Below, in pieces: positions 24,001-36,000 of a stretch of DNA of 64,000 nucleotides. The stretch's first letter is position 1. Each line of letters starts with the position of its first letter. The stretch spans positions 1,984,001 to 2,048,000 of the forward strand of contig NZ_JACVEE010000002.1 in assembly GCF_015355755.1 (NCBI RefSeq), written 5' to 3'. Position numbers and translations under genes: made by a program. This DNA comes from Nocardia sp. XZ_19_385 (GTDB lineage: Bacteria; Actinomycetota; Actinomycetes; Mycobacteriales; Mycobacteriaceae). The notes under the pieces were generated by a model, which saw only the letters and a program-made list of their open reading frames with translations, did no database searches and was not told where the DNA came from.

Positions 24001-27000
24001 CGGCGACCTCGACACCGCGGATTCGGTGTCCACCATGGTGTCGGTCCCCGTCGCGGCGGACACCAGGGAGTCGGACAACCTGATCCCCGCGACGCTGCTG
24101 TTCGACGCCGCGACCATGGCTGATGCGGAACGCGAGTACGCGGTGGTGGCCTGGCGCGGGTACGGCGACTCTGTGGCCGCGGACGCCCAGCTGCTGGCCC
24201 GGGATATCGCCGCGATCAACGCACTGCGCGCGCAGGAGTCCACGCCCGCCCCACAGATGCATGTCTTCGGCCTGGACGACACGGGCTCACTGGTCGCCGC
24301 TACCGCCTGGTCCAGCCTCCCGGCGGGCCACGCCCAGGTCACCGATCTCGTCATCGTCGGCTCGGCGGGCGTTCCGTTCGCGCATGCCGCCGAGACCGGC
24401 ATCGACGCCGAAAACGTCTATGTCGCAGCCGCTTCCCGGGATCAGCAGACCTGGTTGGGCGCCGACGAACCCGGTGCCCAGGGCCGATACCCCGGCCGCG
24501 GCACCGGCCTGGACCCGGCGACGGCGGCTTTCGGAGCCAAGCGAGTGGCCGCGGAAATCTCTTCGGCCGCGGACTACGTCAGCCAGGAGATGGTGCACAG
24601 CAGCTACTTCGACTTCGACCCGCGCACCGGCGCCCACACCGAAGCGCTTATCAACCTCGGCCGCATCGCCGCCGGCAAGGCCGATGAGCTCACCTTCGAC
24701 GAGCACCGTCCTGGTATCGCGGATCCGACGCCGCTGGAATCCCGCACCACCATCGACATGCCGATCGATCCCGCGAACGGCCGGATCGTCGAGCTCGGCC
24801 CGGACCTGGGCTCCGACACCGCCGAAACGGTTCTGGAAGAACAATTCGAGTGGGATTCCGAGCCGCCCCTGGGTACCCGGTACGACGGGCATATCGGCAA
24901 TTGCGTCGACCTGTCGCTGACCACCGGACGCGACGACCTGGGCCTGGAGGTCGATGTCCCCGACGACACCGCCGGGCTGGTCGGACGCACCGCCGATCAG
25001 GCGGAGTTCTACGCGGGTGGCCGCCTGCGAGTGCACGACGATCGGAAGGCGCTCGCCGACCAGCTCGCAGATCCGAAGGCTCCGATGACCGCCGCGCTGG
25101 TGGTAGTGCACTACTACGGGTATTCCGGCCCCGCCCATATGTTCCTGATGGCCAACGTGGACGAGAACGGGACGATGGTCCGCGCGGGCGGCCGGGTCAT
25201 GATCAGCGACCCGAATGTCGACGACGGCGCCTGGCGGCCGTACTCCCGGAACGAGTCCACGCCGGACGTCGCCTTCACGACGGCGATCGGCTACGGCGTC
25301 GACGGTAAACCGTTGCAGCCCAACGCCGAACACCACATCGACGTGGCGACTCGCACCGGCAGCCGGATCGCCCGAATGGACTCGGTGGCCCCGATCGATC
25401 CGGACGACAGCCGTCTGTTCCCGACCGATCCCGGTTTCACCGAGGCCGATCGCGCTCGCGCGGACGAGCTGTTGGCCAGGCATGCGTCCAGCGCCCAGTT
25501 CCCGGGTACGGCGGCACTGCTACACCCGGAACAGCCGTCGTCGGATCTGGTGGGCGATACGCGCGACCTGACCTTCCAGAACACTGTGTTCTGGATAGCG
25601 CTGACCCCGTCCGAGCGGGACCTGCTGCTGGTGGTCTACCCGGAGGTCATCGGTAACGCTGACGGCCTGGACGCCGAGGTGCCGACGGTGCGCGACGAGC
25701 AGCGCACCACCCTGCGTGACTACGCCAACCGTCTCGCCATCGCGCGAGAGTTGCGCCAGCTCAACACCATTGCGGACAACGAGCTGACTCGGCCCCAGCG
25801 GGCGCGGCTCGCGGACCTGCGGGCCAGCGCGCAATCATTGTTGCGCGCACAGGCTTTGGCGCAGACCGTGCATCGGAGCTTGACTCCGCCGCAGGTCCAG
25901 TTGCTGTCCTACGGCGAAGGTCGGGCGCTTATCGCCTACGGTGACCTCGGCAAGGCTCAGTCGGTGAGCTGGATCGTGCCTGAGGCGGGCACCACCGTGC
26001 GCGGCCTGGATCCAGTGCTGCTCGCGGCGCGTAACCATTACGACGTCACCACCCGCACGCTACGAAACCGGGAAAAGCCCAGCGAGGTTCCGGCCGCGGT
26101 GATCGCCTGGATCGGCACCGATCAAGACCTCGGGGTCCGCCCGGAGACCGTGGCCGCGCGCACCCAACAGGCCGGTGACCTGCTACTGCGTGATCTCGCC
26201 GGGTTCCAGATGAGCAGGACCCTCGGTGCGTCGCCGTTGAACTACCTTATCGGGCATGGCACGGGCGCAACCGTCATCACCGCCGCCGGAAAAGGCGGAC
26301 GGTTCCTGGCGGGCCGCCTTTCCGGCGCCGCTACCCACGCCCGGCTCGTCGCAGCCGTCGCACTCGTCGAACCGGCCGGGACCGGCCCGATTCGCTCCGT
26401 CGGCGAACTCGGGTTCGCCGCTGCTGTCGCCGCCGAACTCGACGACGTCACCGATTTCGTCACCGCCACCGAACAGGCCGAAAGCCTCGGCGCCCCGGTC
26501 TATGTCGTGTCCCCGTCCGGTGATCTGGTCGCCTGGGAGGGTGGCCGTCCGCCGGGCCTGCGTCAAATCCTGCTGAGCCGCTTGGGCGTCGGCATGTCGA
26601 TCGCCGAATTCGGGGCGCAGCGGATGGCCGGAGCCGCGGCCGGTCCACAGCCGATCAACCGCCACCACGGCTTCGTCGACGTCCAGGCCCGCATCCCGAA
26701 CGCGACCCAGCACAAGCTCGCGCTGATCGCCGCCGGTTTGGGCATGACCGTGACCGAGGACCCACAGGGCTGGCAGTCGAGCGCCGCGCTCCGGCCCGAC
26801 CTGGACTCCACCGATACGACCAAACCGAACTTCGCCGACGAGATCGGGGTGAGCTACCCGGACGGCCCGCCCGGAACTCCGTTCCATCGTCCACCCGACG
26901 GCCCCGAGCTCGACGACTTCGACTATCGGAGGGTGCTGCACGAGCTGGAAGGCCCGGTCCCGGCGGAGGAGGAGAGCGCCAACGCGGTCCATGCCTTGGA

Positions 27001-30000
27001 GACCCTCCTCGGCTACGGCGGCCAAGGTGGCGACACCAACGCGCAGCTCGCCAGCACCGCCGGTCCCAAGCCCGCGCTGCAGCGGGCCCAGTGGTGGCAC
27101 GGTCTGACCCCGCAGCAGCGGCTGTCGATGCTGTACGATCACCCGCATTCGATCGGCAATGGGGTGGGCTTGCCCGCGGATGCCCGCGATGTGGGCCATC
27201 AGCGGCTGCTGCGCGGGCTGCTGGACTGGGCCAACACCTCGCCGCGGCCGGTGATGAGCGAGCGCGATTCCATCCGGGTGGCGCACGCCGGTCTCATGTG
27301 GAAGGCGCTGTTCCGTGGCCAGCAATTGGCGGCGCAGGTGCGCGCGCCGCTGGTGCCGCCGCAGGTGCAGATCCGCTCGTATCGCGGAGACCTGATCGCG
27401 GGCGGGGCGCTGGCCGAATTCAGCGTCGGCCCAGTGGATTCCGCCGATCACGTGCTGTGGGTGCAGTTCGGGGAAACCAACCTGACCGATGCGAAAAAGT
27501 ACCTCTATTCGATGGTGAACCTGTACGAGGCGGCGGCGGTCCTGCACGGCAGCAGCGCGGTCGCGGTGATCGCCGAGGTGGGTTTCCGCACGGGGGATCC
27601 GGTGCTGAACCTGCAGGATCGGATCGCCGCCTACAACGCGGTCCGCGCCTACGACAGCATTGTGTCGAGTGATCCGAATGCCATGCCGCAGAACCACATT
27701 GTGGCCATGCACACCGATGTCGCGGTAACCAAGGACGCGCTCGCAGGCGGCGCGCTGGCCGGTGACATCGCGTCCGTCCAGTCCTTGGATCCGCCACGGC
27801 TGGCCGACACGCCACGGGCTGCCGAGACTGGTCTGGAGCCGGACCAGCTCTTTGTCGGGCCGTCCTGGTTCGTGCAGCGGCTGGGCCTACAGCTGCTCGC
27901 CGGCTTCGACGGTCGCGTGCTCGGCAGTACGCAGATCCCGCGGACAGCCCTGCCCGCCGCGGCGGTGAGCCGGCTCGCCGAGGCGGCGCACCTGCGCTGG
28001 TTCGGACTCGCCAACCCCGAAACGCACACGCCCACTGAGGGATTGTGGAATATCGCGCGAGTCGGCACGGGCCGGTACGACGCCGTCACCCCCGAATCAG
28101 CGGTCTCCGATGGCACCGAGACTGCCGTGCCGACCGACGTCCCGCACGTGCATAACCCCGACCAGGACGCTGACTGTGTCGACAACTCGCTGGGCGAAAT
28201 CGCCCGATCGACCAAGAGCAAGACCATCCGGGCCTTCGATAAGCCGGCGGGTCTGGCGGGCCGCAGCGCGGAGACGTCTGAGGAGCACGGCGGCGGTCGG
28301 CTCGTCCCCCTCGGCTCTCGCGACGAAGCCGCGCTGCGCGTGCTCGACCCCAAGGACCCGGCGTCGGAAATCCTGGTCGTCGAACAATACGAAGACTCCG
28401 ACCAGTACGGCGTCGGCGCCCACGCCTATGTCATCGCGATGCGCGGCAGCCAGATCATGGAGTTCGATCCGCGCACCAAGACCTGGAAGCCCTACCAGTG
28501 GGGTTCCACCCGCCCCGGCGCGGTTGCCCTGTCCGCCATGGCTTTCGATGCGAACGGGAACGCTGAGCGCTCCACTTTGCTATACCCGTCCGACCCCTCG
28601 GCGCGCCCCGCGCACAACATCGGCGCCGACGAGTCCGCGGCGCGACCGAGCGACGAAAATCCGCCTGCTGCAACGCATCCCGTGCCGGTGCCGTCCGCAC
28701 CGGACTCTGGAGATCGGCGCGGCCTCGACGTGTCGGAATGGGATGTGGGCAAGGCGGTCTCCGTCCTGGACCTCTACAAGATGCTGAAGGCACACCACCC
28801 CGGGCTTTACCTCGATCTGCCGTTCTGGAACTCCGAAATCGATATCGAACGGGCCCGGGAGTTCGCGCAGGCAGTGCACGTTATCCTCACCGCATACCCC
28901 GAGATCGACCTGCGCGGGATCGCCATTGGCACGGAGCCTTACGATAGCGACCCCGCTGTCAGCGTCAAGCTGGGCGTCGATCGGATTCCGTTCACCGAAC
29001 TGCTCACGTTGAACGCGAAACATGCCCTAGACCCGAATCTCTCTCCTGGAGTGGTTTTTTCGGAAACCATCCACGCTCTCGGCATCGCGATGGTGTACGC
29101 CGGACGCTGGCGCGCCGAAGCCCACGCGATGGATGCGTTGCGGCAATTCCATGAGCACGAATATCAGGGCGACGTCCCCTTCCGGGACTGGTTGCGAAGC
29201 CAGTTCCGGCCCGAGGCCTTCGCCTCCGGCTTCGATGGTCAACTCGTTGCGCTTACCGCCCTGCGGGATTCGTTCTTGGCTCCCGAAACCGATGGCCAGC
29301 GCGTCCTGTTCGAGTTGTTGCGAACCGAGGCCGCCACTTGGCACAACCGCACCCCGCACGACTTCGGCGAACCGGCCGATCCCGAACTCGCGCGCCAGCG
29401 GCGGGAAGCGCTGGCCATCGCTGACGGCCTGCAGCGTGACTATCGGGTCTGCGCACCGTCTTTCGGCATCCCCGATGTCGGCCTCGACACCATCCGCGAA
29501 TGCGCGCAGACGATCCGCGACGAGCTCGACGCGCATCCCTGGATCAAACTGGTCGCCATCGAGATCGCCCCGCTCGAGGATCATGTCGCCGCGCACACCC
29601 ACATGCTGCGGAGTGAAAACGCCGAGGACGGGCCTGCGGTGGTGATCGTGCTCAACGAGCGCTTCGCCATCAATCCGGACCTGCACCGTCGCCTTATCGC
29701 CGAGCAGATTGCGGCTGGTTTCCTGGCCGGTCTGGCCGACGCGCCGGTGCGTACGACGATCACCCATGAATTGGGTCACGGGTTGCACGAGGCAACGGGC
29801 GATCTCGCGTCGCATGCTGCCCGCCAGGCCGACCAGGCAGCTGTGATCGACGCGCTGGCCAAGTTTTACGTCGCCGAAACCGCGGAGGTGATCGGAACCG
29901 TTGCGACGGTGAGCGTTTCGCTGTCCGACCGCTTCAAGGTGTGGTTGCGGCTCCAGCTCACCGGTTACAGCCTCAAACCCGACGGTGCCCTGTTTGCGCC

Positions 30001-33000
30001 GGAGGCCTACGCCGAGGCCCACGCCGCGGTACGGCTCACCCCCGAGCTGGCGACCAAGGCCCAGCGCCTGCTCTACACCCGAATGCGCCTCAGGGCGGCA
30101 GAGGCGGTCTTCGACGGTTTCGCCGAAACCGGTACCGCGGAACCGGCTGCGCAAGGGCCGGAGCAGGACCTCGCTATTGCGCTGTCCGAGGTGTCGGAGG
30201 CCACCGGGGTGCGCGGTGACGCCGAGGTCGACGCGATCGCCGCGGCACTGGTGCGCACCGTGCTGGACGACGGTGGCCGGGTGACGGTCGAGGCGTTCGG
30301 CGATCCGGTGCGCGGGCGGCTGCGGGTGGAGATCACGCCAACCGGTAGCGAGACTGCGATTGTCCTCGCCGTAAGCGGCACCGCGGAAACCCGCTTTATC
30401 GACCTGGAAATGCCGGTGCGGCAAGACAATCCGGCCGACGCCGAGCTGGCGGGCCGGTTGACGCCGGAGCTGATCCCCGGCTGGGCGGTGCCGGAGCAGG
30501 CGAGCATCTCGGGCATGCTGGCCGAGGAGCTGGCCCGAAACACCCGCACCCACACCCTCGGTGACGGCGTGCTCGCGGTGCGGGTGTCCGGTGCGACCGG
30601 CGACCGGCTCATCAGCGTCGAAATGACCGATAGCAGTTGGCAACTGCCGATCGAGCCGCCGGCCGATGCCCGCACCGGCATCGCGCAGCTGAAGTCACTG
30701 ACGCATCGGTCCGGGTGGGACCTGATCGATGACGGCGATGTTGCGCCTGCCGCGCGCGGCGACGCCGCCGGCGGCAAGACGGTGTGGTTCGAATTCGACG
30801 AGAAGCCGCCTGCCGCACCGGATCCCGTGCCGGTTGCCGCACCTGAGCGCGCACCGGAACTTTTGGCGGGTCCCGTGCCCACCCAGGACGAATACGAGGT
30901 CGCATCGCCGACCCACCCCAATGCCTACCAGCCACATAAGTCCAGCGGAACGGACTTCCGGACCCCCGTATTGGGTGCTGACGGCCTCTTCCGCGGCCCG
31001 GGCGACGTGCTATACAACACCGTCGACCCCGATGGCGACTTCTTCATCATGGACCGCAACGGTGGATTCCGGACTTCACCGAGCTCGAAGCATGCGTCCC
31101 TCTACAGCACCTACAGCGATATCGGCGAGGGCCCGGCCGCGTTCGGCAAATGGAAGATCGTCAACGGCAAGCTGATCGCGGTCAACCCGTTCAGTGCGTC
31201 ATTCATGGCGGCGAGCGAGGACCCGAGGTTCGCCGCGCAACTCCGCTTCGAATTGGCCCGCCACAACGTGGATGTCGACGCCATCCAGTTCATGGTCGAT
31301 GCTGTCGAGCTCAACCTGCTACACCCCGACGCGCCGTCGATCTCGGTCGAGGAGTTGCTCGACGGCGGCGGCGAGCAGGCCCACAAGCTGCTGACCGGAT
31401 ACCGCACCGGCTACTCGACCCGTGTCGAGAACGTCGACCTGGTCCGCACCGAATCCGCTGCGGGTCCGACCGAGACCCTCTCGGTGACGATGTCGATCGA
31501 CCTCGTTCGCGGTGTCTCCGGCCGTGTCACGCTGGAAATCACCCGTGGCCCCGACGGCACCACGATGTCGTACCAGAACCTGGACCTGGGTTACGCGGGC
31601 ATCTACACCAAGAATCGAGATTTCCAGCCGGGCCCGGATCTGCACCGTATGGCTGAAGCTTTCGCGGAGCTGCATGAAGCGGTGTTCCTGCCGTGGCTGG
31701 CCGAAACCGGCGCCACCTTCCTCGGGCATCCCGGCGGGCATGCCGAAACCACGGTGGGAGAACAGGATCTGTCCCGGCACCCAGGCGATGGCCGTGCCTG
31801 GGTTTACCGCCAGCTCGAAGCGTTGCACTGGGGTGATGCTCCGCAGCGCGACAACCTGTGGGAGCTGTCCAGCGAGGTGATTGCCAACGCGCTCGATTAC
31901 AGCACCGGCCCGGTGCGCATCGCGGTGCGGGTGCTCCCCGGCACCGGTCAGCTGGTGCTGCAGGTCTTCGACAACAACCCCGAACACCCACCGGCCCGCG
32001 GGGCCCCCGCTCGGGGCTTTGGCCTGAAGATGCTGCATCGCGACAGTGACGTCTGGGATTTCTCTGTTCTGGCGGACGGAACCGGCAAGGCGGTCTCGGC
32101 TGTCTTCACGCCGGCCGACGGCGACGCAGCCCCGAGCCCGAAGGTGCTGCCGACATGGGATGTGCGCGCGGCCCGCGATGCGCCCGAACTCGAGGAGCTG
32201 TTGTACGCGTATCACCCCAAGTTGATCGTGTATATGTTCCACCGTCCCGATATCGACCTCGATCGGATCCGGGAGTTCGTGCAGGCGGTGCACGACATGC
32301 TGACCGACCACCCGGAGATCGATTTGGGCGCCATCAGCGTCCCGCTGGTGGACGAGGACCCCGGCAACACTGTCTCCATTGACCCCAGGCTCGGTCGAGA
32401 GGTGTCCACGCTACGGATCATGATGCACCCAGATTTCGCCGCGGGCCCGAATCTCATTGCAGGAGACGTATATCGGGCTACTGTCCAAGCATTCGGTCGA
32501 GCGATGGTCTACGCCGGGCGGTGGCGCGCCGAAGCTCACGCGATGGACGCCTTGCGCCGCTATCACGCGGACAACTACCAGAGCGCTGTGCCGTTCGAGG
32601 CGTGGCTGCGCCGCCAGTTCCGCCCGATCCAGTTCCACACTGAGGACGCCAATTCCCTCGATGTCCCTTCGGCTTTGTCGGATTCGTTCGAGGCCGTGCA
32701 GGGCGACCCGATCGGCGGCAGTCGGGCCGGCGAGGGCCAGCAGGTGTTGTTCGACCTGCTGAAGCGCGAGGCCGCCGCATGGCACCGTCGCACTCCGTAT
32801 GATGCGTCCGCACCCACCGATCCCGGGTTCGCCGAGCAGCGCCGCGAGGCGCTGGCACTGGCCGGTGAGCTCGCAACCGAGTTCAATATCAGCGCCTCGA
32901 GCGCCGTCATCCCCGATGTCGGCATCGACACCTTCCGGGAATATGTGCAGACGGTTCGTGACGAACTGCTCGCCAATCCGGAGCTCGATATCGTCGCGAT

Positions 33001-36000
33001 CGATATCGCCCCGCTCGGGGATCATGTCCTCGGCGCCACGCACTATCTGTCGCAATATGGACCCGGGATGCGCTCCACCGCAGTGGTTCTCACATTGAAT
33101 GAGCGCTACGCCATCAACCCGGATCTGCTCCGCCTGGCGGTGGAGGAGAACGTGGCATGTCGTTTCTCGGTCGGCCCAGCCGACCCGCCGGTGCGGGCGG
33201 TGATGACCCATGAGATCGGACACGCGATGCATGCCGTGGCCGGCGGCGCGCTCACCGAGGAGGCTTTCGATGCGGACTGGTCGGAGGCGCTGGAAGAGCT
33301 GGAAGCAGCCTGCCGTGCGGAGTTGGTGGCCACAATCGGCGCGGAGGCCGCAGATAATGGGTTCCCAACGTTCTTCCGGCTGTGGCTGAAAGTCCAGTTC
33401 ACCGGCTATTGCTTCAGGGCCGATGGCAGCTCGAGCAGGAACGAAACCTATGCCGAGGCATACGCGGCGGTCCGGCGCAATCCCGCGACGGCGACTAAAG
33501 CGCAACAGATCCTCTACGCGAGGTTGCGTCGGAGTAAGTGGTTGTATCGAGGCCCATTGCCCGGTGCGACCGTCAGCGAAGCTCCCGAGGCGTTCACTCG
33601 GCCTTCGCAGGCGCCAGATGACGACGCCCGCCCGGAGGGGCGCCCCGCCACCGTTCACGAGAACGCGGATCCCGTCACGAAGGCACAGCTGAAGCTGACG
33701 AACGACGCGGCGAAATTGCTGGCCCAGGCCGGTTTCCGGGTCGAACAGAACCCGGATGCCCCCGGTTGGACGATGCCGGAATATCGGGTCGAGGGCCGGA
33801 TTTTCGAGCACTATGCGCCACGGACAAACCTGATCGATTCGGTCATGGTCCGTTTGTCGGAGAAGGTAGGGAAAAGCCAGGCCGCCCGGTTCGTGGTCAA
33901 CCTCTCCAACAGCACCATCACACCGGCCGAGCTGGCTGCGCGGCTGGGACGCGAACCCCGGGTGCCGGGTCTGATCGAGGTCATCGCCGTCAACCAGCAG
34001 GGCAGCCTGGTCCATGTCTATGCCGAGCCGAACCCGCCGCAGGCCGCGCCGGTGCCGACACGCGCCGGATCCGAGTCGGCGACAACAGGTTTCGGCATTC
34101 AGGATGCGGCGTCGCACGATCCGCGCACCGGTCGGATGGTTCCTCGTACCGGCGACCCGACTGCGGTCCCCGACGGTGGGCACGGGTTCATTCCGCCGGA
34201 TAATGCTGCGCCACATCAGGATCCGACATCCGAACCGGATCCGACCTGGCGGCAGCGGCGCATGCAGGACGAGCTGGAGCTCGCCCGGATGCTCTACAAC
34301 CGGCCGCAGAGCCGGGAGGCGGCGCTCGCGGTGCTGGATCGGCTGCGCGAAGTGCTGGTGGGGCTGCATCCCGATGCCACCCCGGCGCAGATCGACGCCG
34401 CGTTCTACGCGCACGAGAATCCGCTGTGGGGCGGGATGGTGCTGCCCTCGGTGTCGCTGGCGGAACTGCGCCGGGACGGCAATCTGCGGGAGCTGATGTC
34501 GGCCATCCTCAACGCGACCATCCGCAATGCCGAGCTGGACCACCCGGCGGGCACCACGATGAATGACGGCATCGCCAAGTTGCTCAACGAGCCGGGGTGG
34601 GAGCCGGGCAGTAACCGAATTCCCGGACTGGGTCCCGCCCGCGCGGCGGAACTCGGTTTGAACGTGGACGCGCTGGCGCAGATGCGGGCCCGGATCGTAG
34701 CGGCCAAGCCCGGCGAGGTCATCGTGGCCGAGGATTTGCGCAATGTCAGCTACCAGGTCGCGGACACCCCCGAGGTCCGCGAGCTGCTCGGCGAGTACGA
34801 GCGCAGCCGCGAGGACAACCCGCCCCGCACGAAGGAGGAGGCACTGCGCCGTCACCTCACGGTGCACGACTGGGCCCTGATGGGAATGCCGCTCTCGCAA
34901 CGGGAATTGGAGGCGGTGCCCGACGATCTCGAGGCCCTTCGCAAGGACCGGTTGGATCCCGGCCGCGAACTACCGCGCGACGATCGCCGCCGGGTCGACA
35001 TCAACGCTCTGGAAGCCCAGCTGAAGGCTGAGGATCCCAGTGTCCGCTATGCGCTTCCGCTATACCAGTACGGCCCGCGGGGGCGGGTACGTGACGCCGA
35101 CGGAAACGCGGTGGTCGACGGTGTGCTGGTCTACCGTCTCGAGCGGGTGGTCGACGCCGCGACGGCACTGACTCTGGACCCCGACATCTACACCGTCCCG
35201 CTGCCCTGGCGGCCCGGTGTGGCGCTGGTGAATTTCGGAGCGGACCTGGAGTGGTTCCAGCAAGCCGCGGAAAGCGGCATGCCGGTGGCCGCCGGGGTTT
35301 CCGGGACCGCCACCCGGATGATGGTGCGCCTGGATTGGCTGCAACCGAGCGGCGTCTCGACCGCTGATTTCGTCGGTGCGGTAACGGCATTCATGCTTCC
35401 GCACCATCACTCGCTGTACGAGATCGTGCAGGGCATGCGGATGGCCGGCATCTCGATGGTCGACCCGGCGATCTTCCCCAGTGGCAGCGGCGATGTGGGC
35501 GCGCTGTACCGGGCGGCTGCCGAACAGTTCGGACTGCGTGCAGCACAGCAGGATTCGGCGCTCCCGATCGCCGACTGCGTGGACCGATCGCTGGGTGGAG
35601 TGGTCGCGGATCAGGGCGATGTCGCCGACCTGCCCGATCCGGCGACCAAGAGTCCGTTCGGGCGGGCCTGGAGCGCGGTCCGGTCGCTGCTGCGCGGTGC
35701 GCGTCCAGAGGGTTTCGATTCCGCCGGTCCGCATGGGGCGCACGCGAATCTGTTGCAGAACATGATCGATCGCGCGGGTCCGGGTGCGATCGCCTGGGTG
35801 CTGGACGAGCGCACCACGCCAGACGGGCGGACCGGGATCGGTGCGCACGCGTACGCGTTGAAGTACCTGGGCAACAACATATTCGAGGTCGACGGCCGGC
35901 AATTCGAATACCACGGCGGGCCCGATGCCGAGGCGCTGCTCGACCTGGTCAATGGTTCCCGCGCGGAAACCGCGGTCACCCGCGCGGTGGTGTGGCGCAA

